Assembly: GCA_916700875.1 (NCBI GenBank)
Contig: CAKAKS010000062.1
Location: forward strand, 16,458,460-16,522,459
Direction: 5' to 3'
Length of the DNA stretch: 64,000 nt
Source: Sebastes aleutianus
Taxonomy: Eukaryota; Chordata; Actinopteri; Perciformes; Sebastidae
The notes beneath the pieces were generated by a model. That model did no database searches. It was given only the letters and a program-made list of their open reading frames with translations, and was not told the DNA's origin. Below, one piece after another: positions 1-12,776 of the stretch. A program made the translations under genes and the position numbers. The number at the start of each line of letters is the position of its first letter. The stretch's first letter is position 1.

Positions 1-2221
1 GATGATGGCGCTACATTTTGATTTTGACAGTGTCCAATTTTGTGTTTATTTAATTTACCCCAGTATTTGAAGGTAACATTTGCATAGTGCTTCCTGTTAT
101 GGGAGTTGTAGTTTTTACTGTACACAGACAGTTGCCACACAGACATGCTTGAGTGTAGACTTCATGATGAGTCTAAAATAACCACAGACATCCAGATTTA
201 TATTTAGGTCAAGTCAGGTTTCATTTGCCGTGTTTTAAATTTGTGGACTATTTTGCACAAGCCGCAGTCTAATTAAATGTAATTTAAAATAGGATGATGA
301 CAGCAAATATGAAAGCAGTTAGAGGGGACAGAAACCAAAGAAAAACCCACATATTTGTGATCTCATTCAGAGTGTAAATCACGATAATCACCACCACAAC
401 TTTTCCTTTTCTTAAAATGTTTCTGTGAGTGTGCAAGTTCATGTTGCACACATGCTTGCAAACAGTATGTTTAAGGAAGAGTGAAGGGTTAAGAGGTTGA
501 CATTTTCGGTCAGGAAGGGTTGTTGGGGTCAGAGGGAGAAGAGGCAGCGGTGCTCTTGGAGGAGGTGAGGGTCGACGATTGAATTTCAGCCCGACAGCAT
601 TCCCCAGGGGTACACTGAGCGTGAGAGAGAGCACAAGTGAGGACCGTGAGTGACCTACAAACAAGCTAAACTATCTTAACTTCACCCGCTCTGCAGATTA
701 ACACCCCAGCCAGCAGCCCCTGAAGGAGCCACATTGCTCCCTCTGCCACCTCCCCTCCTCTTCCTCCCCCCAAACATGACACATGAAGGTGGGACAACAT
801 ACAGGAGGAGGAGGAGGTGTCTGGACTTCATGATGAGGGAATTGATACACAAACTGTCTCAGACGAAGGCAAGGGTCAGCCCAAAAGGCACCCTGAGGTG
901 GAGGTACAGTAGGAGTGATGGTCACTCTCTGAAGGTGTGATTAGTTTGAACCAGCAGCTCTGGCAGGCAGACAGGTGAGAGGAGGCTTCTACTGGGTGAA
1001 CTGGACATGGTGATAAACTGGTGATGAGCATGAAGCGGACTGCATGTATGGAGCTTTTTGCACGGAGAGTCTGCATGATGTTATTTACAGTACAGAATAT
1101 AGTGGAAAAAGGTTAATAAATAGCATAAATCTACCATTTAATGTAAAAACTGGAGATATTTTGGTACAGATTCTGCTTTGTTTTTAATGGTATGGTCAGT
1201 GCTTTTATTATTTTTTAATGAAAATCACTCTTTCCATCACATAATTTAAGCTAATTTCTATACAGTGTATTGTAATGTGATCTAAATAATATTTTTTCTG
1301 TTGTCCAGAAAATTGCTCAGCTGAATTTACAGAAAAAGACTGAGGTGAGATTTTGATTTAAATATTTTATTGATCAATTTCAAAATATTCTGGCAAAATA
1401 ATAATGTATTATTTGTGAGGGTGTGTTACCGGTCAGTGGATTTTATGACAAAATTGAACAACTAAGGGACAATTTATTTGATATTATTAACCTTTTTGTA
1501 TAGAGAGACGAAGTCCCCATGAGACCTTATTTCAGGAAAAAAATATGTGCACTGGTAAACGGCAAGAGACAAATATTTTTTTGATCCCGATCAAGTCAAG
1601 AAAGACACAGTTTGTCGTAGTATCATTTAGTTTTGTATGAAACCGCTCAAAAAACTACATCTCTCGTCTTCTACTATGTATGTCACCAACACTAGCTAAC
1701 TTAGCTATGTTCCACATTTTATCCAGCGACTCCTGGACTTTTTATCAGCCAGGAAGCCAAAGAACGAGCGAAACCTGTTACTGTGGTGAGTACATCCCAG
1801 TAAACACACAGGCATCGTAGCTCTAGCGAGAGAGACGTCACTCACACGACTTTTGGGTGTGTAGTCTTTCTAATTACGTATTTTCACAGTCTTCACAGTC
1901 TGGCAAAATTATGTTTTAAATTGACAAATATCATATGTTTGATTAATGGTGCAATTCAAATGGGATCAAAAAAACATTTGTCTCTTCCTGTTGACTATCG
2001 TTCATATTTTTTCCAAAATAAGGCCCCATGGTGGTCCACCGTCTTGAAAGTATTAAATATTACCCTGTGCTATTGTATTTCTTTTTCGCTTTTATCTACC
2101 CATGTTTCCTTGTTGTGTTGTTTCTGCATTGCCAGGTTATCCTTGATTTGTTTGCCCCAGAGAGAAGAGACAAGAAAAGTAAGACAGGAATCACAAGAAA
2201 GAAAGACACACAGACTAAGTG
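1..2221. other. Upstream region of kcna7
   Basis: No coding exon was recognised here. The sequence is AT-rich with scattered short reading frames that show no family resemblance. The part just before 2222 is purine-rich and is probably kcna7 5' untranslated sequence; no convincing TATA box or transcription start could be fixed by eye. An upstream noncoding exon cannot be excluded. Confidence 0.5.
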
Positions 2222-2905
2222 ATGGATCAGCAAGACAAAGGAGGAGGTACAGGAGGTGGAGGAGGGCAGAAAGCCGAGGAGGTCGGTGATGAAGAAAAGT
2301 GGACCAAAGACAAGCACAATAAGCTGGAGAAGGAAAGCAGTGAGAAGGAGCCTAGCGGAGAGGCCAAGAAGGAGAAACGTCGCCGTCATTCGAGGAGCGG
2401 CTGGGCTCTGACTGAACGTCTGGCCATGAACGTGTCGGGGATGCGCTACGAGACCCAGCTCCGCACCCTTGCCCAGTTCCCCGACACCCTGCTGGGTGAC
2501 CCCCGTCGTCGCGTTCGCTACTTCGACCCCATACGGAACGAACTCTTCTTGGACAGGAGCCGCGTCTGCTTCGACGCCATCCTGTACTTCTACCAGTCAG
2601 GCGGGAGGCTGCGGAGGCCCGCCAACGTCCCTCTTGATATGTTCCTGCAGGAGCTGCGCTTCTACGAGCTCGGAGAGGAGACCATCGACCGCTACAAGGC
2701 GGACGAGGGCTTCCCCAAGGAGGAGGAGAGGCCCTTACCCGCCAACGACTTGCAGCGTCGCCTCTGGATGCTGTTTGAGTACCCGGAGTCCTCCGGTGGA
2801 GCTCGGATCATCGCCATCATCAGCGTCATGGTCATTGTGCTCTCTATTCTCATCTTCTGCCTGGAGACTCTGCCGGAGTTCAGGAATGAGAAGGAACAGA
2901 GGGAG
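2222..2905 (+). CDS. kcna7: kcna7 coding exon 1 (N-terminus, T1 domain, S1)
   Basis: Encodes residues 1-228. The first about 60 residues are Gly-, Lys- and Glu-rich and low in complexity (a GGGTGGGGG stretch, then KKEKRRRHSR), longer than the short N-terminus of mammalian Kv1.7. T1 and S1 follow. The donor is GAG|GTGAGG at 2905/2906. Reading on into the intron stops at 3016, so intron retention would give a truncated T1-S1 product. Confidence 0.93.
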
Positions 2906-5900
2906 GTGAGGATGGTCTGCATGGTGCTGACACATACGAGTGAAACAGAGAGGAGGCTGCAGATGGAAGTGTATGGAGATGGAGATGGAGGTGTATGGAG
3001 ACAACCAGATAAGTGAAGGAACGGGCAGTTAGCTGACAAGGTGCAAAGAGATCAGAGTTTAACACTGCGAAGGAGTGAAGAGGTGAACATAGAAGGACAA
3101 CATGTGCTGACAGGTGTCACCTTGCCAAACATAAGCCAGCTCTTGCAGCACGAGGTAAAAACGTCTTTATCTCCTCTCTCAATTCTGAGGGGGAAAAGGA
3201 GAGTAAAACCGAAAGATGATTAGAAAGTTAGGAATCAAGATCGAGGGAAGAGAAAGAAAAGGCAGCGGACAGAGAAGAGAAGGCGAGGGCGAGGTGTTCC
3301 TGAGATTATTTTGGACTTGTCGTTAAATCTGATCTACTCAGATTGAGGGGAAGGAATGAAGGAGATAAGGAGGGCAGTTAAACCGCCGGTGGAAAAACAA
3401 GAGTAAGGAAAGACGAGGGCAGACAGAACAGGTTGGATGGAGGTTTACGTTGTGGAGATGATACGCCTTGTCGGACACTCTTGGACAACTACCAGAGCCA
3501 ACAAGCACATTCAGGTGGAGTGGATACTTCAGAAGTATTGAGAAGAGAGAGAGAGAGTGGAATGAGTTAGAGGTAAAGAGGCAAGTGTGAAGCGAAGGAA
3601 AGGAGATGGCCTTGTCTCACATTACTCCTTGGAGATCTAAAAGGCTATATATAGAGGAAGGACAACTCTAAGAGCACATCAACACATAAACGAATGTCTG
3701 TATTAATAAACGCTGTGACTCATAGGCTACACACTGAAAACAGCATCGAAAAGAGGCTCGCAGATCAACTTTTCTGATGACCGCGGCAATATGAAATTAG
3801 CCTTGCATTCGCTCCTTGTAGCCTGGAGACGAGCAGCAGAAGTGACACCGCAGCGGCGCGCGCTGAATTTACGTTCCCCATCACCACCAACACTGCTCTG
3901 TTACTCCCATACATAGATATATATGATCAGAGCATTTAACGCTGTTGAAACGCTATACACAAACAAAACAACACCTGCATGCACAGCCGTCCCCACGCGA
4001 TCACTCACTAACCAGATGGTGGTGACCAAATTTGTTTTGTTAGATGCTGATACATGAATGTTGTTGGTTCTGTATGATAGGTTACATGTATTTTAAATGG
4101 CTTAAGGATCATGGTCTCAACTTAAATCACAAAAAATCTATGGGCCCAAATTATACCAGTGGGCTACCTCAAGGTCTGAAAAGTGAAGCCAATGTGGAAG
4201 TGCCTTCATTCTTTCTAATGGCCAGCAGGGGGCGACTCCTCTGGTTGCAAAAAGAAGTCCTATTGTATAGAAGTCTATGAGAAAATGAGCCTACTTCTCA
4301 CTTGATCTATTGCCTCAGTAAACATTGTAAACATGAGTTTATGGTCTCAATCTCTAGTTTCAAGTCTTCTTCAATACAGCATGATGTTCATTTAGTAAAT
4401 GATGGTCCCATTTAGAGTCAAATAGACCATAAAGCAGGGTATGCTTTAGGGCGTGGCTACCTTGTGATTGACAGGTCGCTACCACGGCGTTGTCCGGTCT
4501 GTGAGTTGTCCGTGATTTCGTCTTAGAACTTTAACCCTTTCACAGTTTGTTTTCAGTTCATGAAAGTTGATTATAACATATATAACAACTTGGTCGCCTA
4601 AAAATGTCTTGTTCAGCGTTTGGTTGTACTTAGCTCCACCCTCATTTCTGGTTGCAAAAAAACAAGATGGCGATAGCCAATGTGCCAAACTCGAGGCTTC
4701 AAAACGTCAGTCCACAAACCAATGGGTGACGTCACGTTGACTACGTCCACTTCTTATATGTTGGGAACCATGAATGTTTTTTAAAACTTTAATGGCAATC
4801 AATCCAATAGCTGTTGAGATATTTCAGTCTGGACCAAAGTGGTGGACCAACCAACAGGCAGACCAACATTGACATCATCATTAGCTATATCGTTAGCATG
4901 GCTAAAACATGTTTTTCCAGCAGCATCTACAGTTTTCAATATAACTACTGTATTTTTTAGGGGTGGCAGAAATTTGGTGGAGTGGTGTAGATCTCAAAAA
5001 TGTAATTATCTTAATGGCTAGATCTCAATAATCGTAAGTGAGAACTGACCCTTTAAAATTCAAAGCCAGCCTCATCTGAGCTGTGTCAGTCAAAGGATTA
5101 ACATTGTAAATGTTGCAAACAGGTTGGTTAGTGTAAAGAAACATGAAGACAAGGCTGATGGACAGAGAGAAACATATTAATACATACAATATGTGCTGCG
5201 AGGCCACCAGAAGCTTATAGAGTAACTCTATCTAACTTGTTAACAGACACTAATACCCAGCCATCTCAAACCCGCACCTCCTTCCCAGAAAAAAACAAGC
5301 AGCCGGGTTAAAGGAAGTGTCAGATGCCTCGGCCGTGCCCGTGTCTGGGGTGTAACGCTACCCAGCGTCACATGAACTTATTTTTTTGTGTGTGTGTTTA
5401 AATATAGAGAAACAGATTTATATAAAAGTCCGAGAGGAAAATTAAAGCCGGTGTAGTGAAAATGGAGAGGAGAGAAAAGTTAGCACAGTATCACAGATCT
5501 CTCAGGCTCGATCAGATCCTGATGACAGGTGTCATACTTCAAATGTGCTGAGGACAAACTTTCAGAATAATTGCTTCTTCTCACTTATCCTCTGTCCTTG
5601 TTTCCTCTTCTGTAAACATCATCTCCATGGAGATATTCATATCTCATATCTATATCCTATTTCTCCTTCCAACTCATGTTGGATAAACAACTGATGATGG
5701 CGTGGTATCTGCTTTGATTTCTTTACTCCTGAGTGCAACTGTAACCACTTTTCCTTCATCCTTTGTTTTGCAGCAATTCATCACCATGCCTCACCCCACC
5801 ATAGCGAACGAAACCATCTCGGTCTCACCTGGCTTCACTCCCTTCCAGGACCCCTTCTTCATCGTAGAGACGATCTGCATCGTCTGGTTCTCCTTTGAGC

Positions 5901-6703
5901 TCATTGTGCGCTTCACCTGCGCTCCGAGCAAGGTGCACTTCTTCAAAGACGTCATGAACACCATCGACTTCTTCGCCATCATTCCCTATTTCGTCACCCT
6001 GTTCACGGAGATGTATAAGGACAAAGACGCGCAGCCATCCGTGTCCCTGGCCCTCATCAGGGTCATCAGGCTGGTGAGGGTCTTCAGGATCTTCAAGCTC
6101 TCTCGTCACTCCAAGGGCCTCCAGATCCTGGGCCAGACGCTGAAGGCCAGCCTCAGAGAGCTCGCCCTGCTCATCTTCTTCCTCTTCATCGGAGTCATAC
6201 TCTTTTCTAGTGCTGCCTACTTTGCAGAGGTGGACAGTCCTGACACGGCGTTCACCAGCATCCCTGAGGCGTTCTGGTGGGCTGTGGTATCCATGACGAC
6301 GGTCGGCTACGGGGACATGTACCCGGAGACGGTCGGGGGGAAGCTCGTGGGCTCCATGTGCGCCATCGCCGGTGTGCTCACCATCTCTTTGCCAGTGCCC
6401 GTCATCGTGTCCAACTTCAGCTATTTCTACCATCGTGAGATGGAGTGTGAGGTCATGACTGAGCACACACATGTCTCCACGTCCCTCTGGGAGGGAGATG
6501 ACGATGAAGAAGGGGAATATGAGGAAGGAGTGGACGAAGGGCATGAACACATGGGAGATTATGCAACCCTGTATGGGCAGGACAGCAGGGGTATCTGCCC
6601 TCCGCTCAACGGGACTCTCCTGACAGGGCTTTGTGCCGGACAGGAAGGTGATCGGAGAGTGATAAACTTCTACCTCAAGGAACCTCTGGTCACTCAGGTG
6701 TAA
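2222..6703 (+). CDS. kcna7: kcna7: Kv1.7 Shaker-type voltage-gated potassium channel (gene-level, two exons)
   Basis: Pore-forming alpha subunit of a tetrameric plasma-membrane K+ channel. The CDS joins 2222-2905 and 5774-6703, phase 0 at the junction, giving 537 residues. T1 tetramerisation domain at about 67-165 (FPDTLLGD at 86-93); S1 194-215; N-glycosylation site NET at 240-242 in the S1-S2 loop; S2 about 255-275; S3 about 288-305; S4 with R324, R327, R330, R333, K336 and R339 at every third position; S5 about 358-378; selectivity filter TVGYGD 404-409; S6 with the PVP hinge 435-437; C-terminal VTQV, a class I PDZ ligand. The last 90 residues include an acidic run (468-485). A coding intron in the S1-S2 loop is, among Kv1 genes, characteristic of KCNA7 in mammals, and the VTQV end resembles mammalian Kv1.7 VTEV. 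The start is the ATG at 2222; the preceding GTG is not needed. Poly(A) signal AATAAA at 6901. Identification as Kv1 is certain; kcna7 is very likely. Confidence 0.95.
4153..4762 (+). mobile_element. Interspersed repeat, family A copy 1 (inside kcna7 intron)
   Basis: About 610 bp that matches, in inverted orientation, the sequence at 20176-20783 along nearly its whole length. Shared blocks include the segment around the GGGGGCGACTCCTCTGG motif, the conserved AATAGACCATAAAGCA block and the block before GTCCACTTCT. No coding capacity. It looks like a non-autonomous DNA transposon whose right end is cut short compared with the other copy. The transposon superfamily could not be assigned. Confidence 0.75.
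4765..4935 (+). repeat. Fragment of the 'gttgagatatttcagtctggaccaaag' fish repeat
   Basis: Contains the ATCCAATAG...GTTGAGATATTTCA and GGACCAAAGTGGTGGACC blocks seen again at 31070-31105, 31490-31510 and 31635-31690 in the transporter intron. It lies directly after the family A element. Diverged and short; class unassigned. Confidence 0.6.
5774..6703 (+). CDS. kcna7: kcna7 coding exon 2 (S2 to C-terminus)
   Basis: Encodes residues 229-537 plus the TAA stop. Carries the rest of the S1-S2 loop with its NET glycosylation site, then S2, S3, the S4 voltage sensor, S5, the pore loop with TVGYGD, S6 and the cytoplasmic tail. The acceptor CAG precedes CAA at 5774 and keeps frame with exon 1. The open frame extends upstream to 5702, but that part is intron. 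An 897-bp antisense open frame (5825-6721) is a by-product of GC-rich coding sequence. Confidence 0.95.
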   Translation, partial: QFITMPHPTIANETISVSPGFTPFQDPFFIVETICIVWFSFELIVRFTCAPSKVHFFKDVMNTIDFFAIIPYFVTLFTEMYKDKDAQPSVSLALIRVIRLVRVFRIFKLSRHSKGLQILGQTLKASLRELALLIFFLFIGVILFSSAAYFAEVDSPDTAFTSIPEAFWWAVVSMTTVGYGDMYPETVGGKLVGSMCAIAGVLTISLPVPVIVSNFSYFYHREMECEVMTEHTHVSTSLWEGDDDEEGEYEEGVDEGHEHMGDYATLYGQDSRGICPPLNGTLLTGLCAGQEGDRRVINFYLKEPLVTQV

Positions 6704-6925
6704 CAGAGAGAGGACGGTCATTTATCACTGCCTCACATCAAGAAAAGGAGAATGGCTTACCGACCGGCAGAGAGACACGAGAGAAAACATACAACATGTA
6801 CACAAAGACTGATATAAGCTCGAATTTGTTACATTTGAGGCTTTTGCATGATTATATTTGACTTATTTATATACAGTAAGCATCTGTGTCACTGTTTCTC
6901 AATAAATGAATGTTATTTATGCAGG
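6704..6925 (+). terminator. kcna7: kcna7 3' untranslated region and poly(A) signal
   Basis: About 220 bp after the stop. AATAAA at 6901-6906 is followed by a T/G-rich stretch, a normal vertebrate cleavage and polyadenylation arrangement. There is no competing AATAAA between the stop and this site. Confidence 0.7.
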
Positions 6926-8009
6926 TGTTTTACTTACTGCTGTATTAAAGACATATCCAGACTCCTCAAACAATCCTCTATCCAGCTCTATCCTGCTGCA
7001 CATCATAGATTTTAATTTCTTTCCCAAGTTGCAACTCTGTTTCTTAACCTAAACAAATATGGCAGCTAGAAGTGACATTCTGTGCCTTCTTTTTCGTTGT
7101 GGGCCAATAATTTCCATTTTCTTAATAATTTCATAGGAAGTTTCCCAGAAATTACAATGTAAATTGGTATTAAAAATGAGGAAACTTTGAATTTCACTGA
7201 GAGAAAACATTGATTTAAACCCAAGTAAATATTCAGTCAGTATACAATTATTATTGGAAACGTTACTTTTCCTACATATAGACTAGTATGCATGCTTGTG
7301 GACAGTTTTTTCATGTTCTGTTGACCTGCAGTGCACTGACTGAAACACTATCTTGGTTACACAGGCAATTCATTAGAATTTATTTACTGGAAGTGTACAA
7401 ATTGAGTACTGTTTTCTATTTCCCTATAATTAATACCAAACTAATTTATATATTCCTTTCAGGGAAACTTATTAGAAAATAACTATGAAATTATTCAGAA
7501 ATGACGCACCCGTGAAATAAAGCAAGTTAGTGACACTCTAAGCCATCTTTGTTTGGTTAAATAAAAGCGCAGCAACTTGGAAAGCAGGTTAAAAAAATCT
7601 TCTTTACTGAGCAGCAGATGGAATATGTTTCATCCCAGCTGGATGGAAGAATATTTGAGGAATCTGGAAAATGTTTTTAAAACAGAGACAAATGTTAATA
7701 AATTACCCGTGAGGTGGACATCTCGCTTGAATGTAATCATCACTGCAAAAACGATCGACTGTTATCAGCTCATTAAATGTTGCGTTATCAGTCGTTATAA
7801 GCCTAATAAATGTGGGTTAGTAGGGGCTTGCTACACCAACTAGGTTGTAAAAGTGAAAGCGAAACTTAAAATCAACACGTTCTTATACGTTGTATAACTG
7901 AAAAAAAAAAATGCTTTGAACACAAACAAAACTACAACTTCTGTAGGTTTAGGGAACAAAACACTTAGTTGAGTTTAAGGAAAAATATTGTATATAATGT
8001 TTTGGCCAA

Positions 8010-8525
8010 GCGGCAACCTCCGGTGCTGAGAAATGAAGCCAACGTGGAAGTGTCAAAAACTGCAGTTCATTAAATGGCCACTAGAGCCTGCAAAAGTGAA
8101 TCAATCCCCATAGACCCCCCAACTTTACAGCAGAAATAAACATGTTTACAGCTTGGTACAAAAAACGGTTCTGGTCCCAATAACTAATTTCCCCATTCAT
8201 GACAACTGTACGGGGGTGAATTTTTATATAACTCACCTGTTTAAATTATATTAAGACTTAAAGTTCGGCATAATTAAGGGCGTAGCCGCTTTGAGTGACA
8301 GGTGGGTGCCGTCTGAGGTCGCTAGCTGCTAGCTGTCTGCTCTGCCGCGTCACCCGGTCTGCCTTAACTCCACCAACGATCCACCTCTTTGCTCATTTCT
8401 GGATTAGTCGGGAGTTATGCTGTGTCGTCACTGCAAAGATCGCGACGGCCGGAGTTTCACAACGTCTCTTCAGAAACCTATGGGTGACATCACGGAGACT
8501 ACATCCATATTTTATACAGTCTATG
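8010..8525 (+). mobile_element. Interspersed repeat, family A-related copy
   Basis: Shares with the family A copies the GAAGCCAA(C/T)GTGGAAGTG start block, the internal AGGGCGT(A/G)GC...GTGACAGGT block and the terminal ATGGGTGACATCACG block. It ends in TTATACAGTCTATGG, the complement of the CATAGACTGTATAA end seen at 20176. More diverged in the middle, so probably a related subfamily. No coding capacity. Confidence 0.6.
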
Positions 8526-9790
8526 GTTTTGGCTTAAAATAAGTACGTGAAAAGTGAACGTGAAACCTAAGGTTGTGAACACAAAGACAACTAGACGTTG
8601 TTGGTTTCACATGGGATGCATGGGTGAAAGTCTCCTGAGTGAAAGTAATGTGTTTTGTATCACATCCATCGTGCCGCCCCCCATCTCATATGGAGTTTCA
8701 TGCTGTCTATACAGCGCCTGACTTCCGCTTTTGCTCCTGTCATAATTACTATGGATAGTAGAGGTCACTGTCGTCTTCTTTTATTCCATCTTTCGGTGAT
8801 CACCCATGTGAATCGATGATAAAAACCTACTACTATACCTTCTGACCCACATCTATGAGGCTTATAACCACAAATAAAGCCTATTTATTGAACTGATAAC
8901 AGTCTAACCGGCTGTAAAGAGAAAAATTATATGAGAAGCACAAACTGACACCAAAACTTAATATAAGCTACGAACAGAGACGTCATCACCTGTGATGACT
9001 GTTTACAGTAAAGTGACAAGGAAAATGTGTTGCATGCAGGAACTCAATTCACTGCACATTCATCTGATGGTGTTAAGTGAACTGCAGTGCCATTAACTGC
9101 GGCTGTGAACATGCACTGTATATAGGAACTAAATGTACAGTGAGTGTTGCAGGTGTTGATGCCCTGTGCGTGTCAGAGTCACTGCAGGAATGCAGTGTTG
9201 TAATCTCGCACTGACGTTGACAACAAAGAGATCGCTCATCGGCTGGCGGCAGTGCGGACAGAGTTCATGTAAGTTGGTGCAAAGCCAATCTGTATGTTAC
9301 ATTCAACAGTGTAATAGATACAGAACTGGAAAGGTCAGAGCCAACTGACATTTCTACTAACTACAGTGACTGAAGCAATACTGTACTCTGATGGTCTGAC
9401 AGTGGCGTTACTAAGCTTCACAGCTTTGTCCTCACGTCAACGAGAACAACTTTCCTTCAGATAACTCTCTGTCTTAAACTACGCAGAGATGTGTTATTAA
9501 AAGTTACTAATATCATCAAGCAGTCACTGTCTGTAGGTTTGAAAGATGGCAAGGTGGTAAAAAGTTTGTAGTTTCCTTCAGCTGATTCATAATCAGTGGC
9601 TCATTTGTCAGCTGTTTGGCCCCCAGCTGACTTTTAACGCCAAATCACATTCATGTGGATGTGCGGCGCAGCCTTTATAACTCTCCTGACGCCTCTCAGT
9701 TATTTTAATACGCTACTGCCAACTCCCTCCACCACTCCTCCTACACCTCCTCCTTATGTGTTAAGTTTTCATATTTCTGATTTCACTAAG

Positions 9791-10207
9791 AAAGGTGCTA
9801 AATGCGAGATTGGGAGCATTGTTATTGCCTCTGCATGGCTCTCAACATGGCGATGGCAGCTAACAGCGCTAACGGTGTTAACCTGAGGGGTAACCGGAGG
9901 GTAAGTGCTACACTTCCGCGACGCCAGTGCGGTCAGGACGGCGTTATCAACTGTAACCGACGAATGAGAGCAGAGCAGAGTGGTGGCCGTGAGCTAGCTA
10001 GTGGGGCATGCTCACATGAATGAACATGCACTAAAAGGCACGTGCGGCCGGCCCAGCTATGTCAACAAAGCACAGAGAAGCTCTGATTACACACAGAGGG
10101 AGAGCGACTTCATCCTCTGCTCAGGTAGACATTACTCCTCTATATCTTTACATAGACAATAGTTGTTGGCTGCTATATTAATAATGGTTATCGTATAGAG
10201 CACCTTT
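9791..10207. mobile_element. Candidate short inverted-repeat element (AAAGGTGCT ends)
   Basis: The ends AAAGGTGCT (9791-9799) and AGCACCTTT (10199-10207) are perfect 9-bp inverted repeats around a GC-richer 417-bp interior that differs in composition from its AT-rich flanks. No transposase frame. Probably a non-autonomous DNA transposon; the class is unassigned and only one copy is visible here. Confidence 0.4.
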
Positions 10208-12033
10208 AATGTTCATGTATGTACTTATTAGCGGGGTGGTTAGTTATTCCATCAATAGTCCTCGTTGCTGCTCGGACTCCTTCGTTGAACTTTGTAACTA
10301 TTAGCTACAAACGGTCAAATCTTTGATGAACGTTTCTCTGACTGAAATGTTACTGATAATGAATTGTCGCATTGTCCACAGATCCTCAGACCAGTTCTGT
10401 GAAGTAATCCTCTTTAATGCTGTCCGTGTGTTATGCACATTTTGTTCCTAACAGAGGTGGGAGATATGACAATACAGTATATACTGTATATCATAGCAGA
10501 TACTGGACTGCTTTATGGCAGTAGGACTTTGGAAGATTATTTGCATCAGTGAGATGAAGTATCTACAATTTTCAGGTGTTTAATTCTCACTATGAGAAAT
10601 TCCAATTTATCTTAAAACAGCTTCTCAATTGGAAGTTCTGGAAAATGTTGTATAATATGATAAACTGTAATAAAAACTGTATATATAGTGATAAAATGTT
10701 TAATTTATATCATTTACCCCATTTGTCCCCTTTCCCATGAATGCAGCTAAATACACAGATTCCAGCAGAACTAAAGACCTTTCAGGAGGTCAATAGCATG
10801 ATATTCAGTGTATTCAGTCATATTTTGTTAAAATATGAATGTGGATAGGCAACAGATAAATTGGTTATTTTGCAGGATTTTCATATCCTTTTTTTTGCGA
10901 CTTCTTGTCACCATTTGAATCCATTGTAACCGACATGAAATCAAGCAGACTTAAACATGTTTCAAGCCTAAATGAAGTGAATCTACTTTTATAAGTTGTT
11001 TTGCCTGTGTGGGTGTGACCTGCATATATTCTGAGGAAAGATGTGGCTGTGTATATGTATATACATATATGTCTTACTTTATTTAATAAAGATCATATTT
11101 AATCACTCAGCTCATGGATTTCTGAATTCCTTCCACATGACTCACTGTGCAGTGACTCGTGGGAGAATGTGATGATGTTTGCTTGAATCTAAACAACGTT
11201 TTAAAAGCATCATGAGGCCTTTATTTATACAGTATTATTTATACAGTATTATTAGAGCGTGATGCATACTGGAGGCTGTGCATCTCAGTATTACAGTCAG
11301 AAAAGGAATTGTGTATTACAAATTGTGCAGTATAAGCCGCATGCATACTGTAGGTATTGCCCTGTGCTGCATGTGATGAGTGATCCTGCCTCTAGGTGTC
11401 AGACTGTGTTTTAAAACCAGGACATCTGTCTCACTGGATTTAATTTACAGTGATGTGACATGAAAGACTTTAGAGTAACCAAACGCAACATCTTTTCTCT
11501 TGAAGTGATCATGTTCATTTTTGCCATATGATCCAGATGACTTATGTTATGTTCTTTTCATTCCATGTAATCCAAAAAAGAACTGAACTATTATAGACGT
11601 ATTGTACCAAACTGTTAGCAGATGAAACTTGTCATATGATTGCTATGACGTCAAGTCAATAGTTTAACTCGAACTGAAGACTAAAAACAAAGTAATTTCC
11701 TCTGTAAAGCGGTTTCATCAATCATCTTGGGTTTTCCAGCAGTCAATTAAAATTTTATTTGTGCACTAAAGCTTGTAACTTTGTTGTAAATCAGTAACAA
11801 AATTAAATTTAGAGCTGAAACTTTATTATTAGTTATTAGTCTATTATTAATACATTAGTTGATCAAGAGGAAATTCATTGGAAACTGATAATCGATTAAT
11901 CGTTTAGTTTTTTTCAAGCAGAAATGTCAAATATTTGAATTCTCAAAAATGTGAGGATTTACTGCTTTTCTGTGCTTTATATCTATTAAATTATATATAA
12001 TTTCACTATTTTCAGATATTTAAACGACCGAAC

Positions 12034-12645
12034 AATTAAAGCTGAAGTAGGCGGGATTGGAGCAAATATGATTAAAAAAAGTTATTTTTATAAAACGGTC
12101 ACTATATCCTGACAGTAGTACATGAAACAGGTAACCTGAAAAAAATCATGTGCCTCTGTGTCTTCCGGTGTCCTCTGGTGTCCTCCGATGCTCTGAGCGG
12201 TGTCTGCAAGATTTCATATACCGGAGGAAAACAAGCAGTAAGAGCTGATCTGAGGTCTGCTGTCTATGAGAGCCGGCTGTCAATCACTCGTGAACTCCGA
12301 CCAAACGGTCAAACTAGGCCGCGCTGATCAAATATGAATCAATGTTATGTTACGTTAATGCCTATTTCTCGCCTCAAATGTTTTCAGAATCATCTTGTAG
12401 TGTACTGTTTAGCTGTAAAATTAGAAAGTTTGTGTCGTGGTAGCTATTGTAAATCCTCTTGAAGGAACGCCAAACTACCGGTCACATGACCGGAGTACGT
12501 ACGGATTTTTTAAAGCCTGAAAACAGAGCCATGAGGAGGTGTAGAAGTCTAGTTATCTCTCAGAACACTTGAATTACAATATGCTGAAAGGTTATTATGG
12601 ATTTTTTGCCCAATGATGCCAAAAATATATTACTGCCACTTTAAT
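12034..12645 (+). mobile_element. Interspersed repeat, family B copy 1
   Basis: About 610 bp with two further copies at 18700-19070 (partial) and 41195-41750. Shared blocks include ATCATGTGCCTCTGT, GAACTCCGA(C/T)CAAA, CTGATCAAATATG(A/G)ATCAAT, TGTTTAGCTGTAAAAT and CCATGAGGAGGTG. Non-coding, so a non-autonomous interspersed repeat. Confidence 0.7.
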
Positions 12646-12776
12646 CGAGAAAGATAATTCCCAGATTAATCGATAAAGAACATTGTTAGTAGCAGCTCTA
12701 GATCTATTAAATGATTAGATTGTTGAAAGGCTTGGAATTGATGTTAATCTGGTTTTTATCCTCAGAAATAGTTATT

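Larger units (their letters stand above)
2906..5773 (+). other. kcna7 intron (2,868 bp)
   Basis: GT-AG intron between the S1 exon and the S2-to-C-terminus exon. It has a purine-rich stretch (about 3200-3620), a fish interspersed repeat at 4153-4762, a second repeat fragment at 4765-4935, and the acceptor TTTTGCAG ending at 5773. No further exon was recognised. Confidence 0.85.

Noticed and set aside
2222..6703. Alternative assignment of the channel to kcna1, kcna2 or kcna4
   Set aside because: Those genes have intronless coding regions in vertebrates; the S1-S2 intron, the tail VTQV and linkage to ntf4 favour kcna7.
5825..6721. 298-codon open frame antisense to kcna7 exon 2
   Set aside because: It lies fully opposite a conserved Kv1 exon, its product is biased in composition (Glu, Asp, Arg, His) and shows no family resemblance; a shadow of GC-rich codon use.
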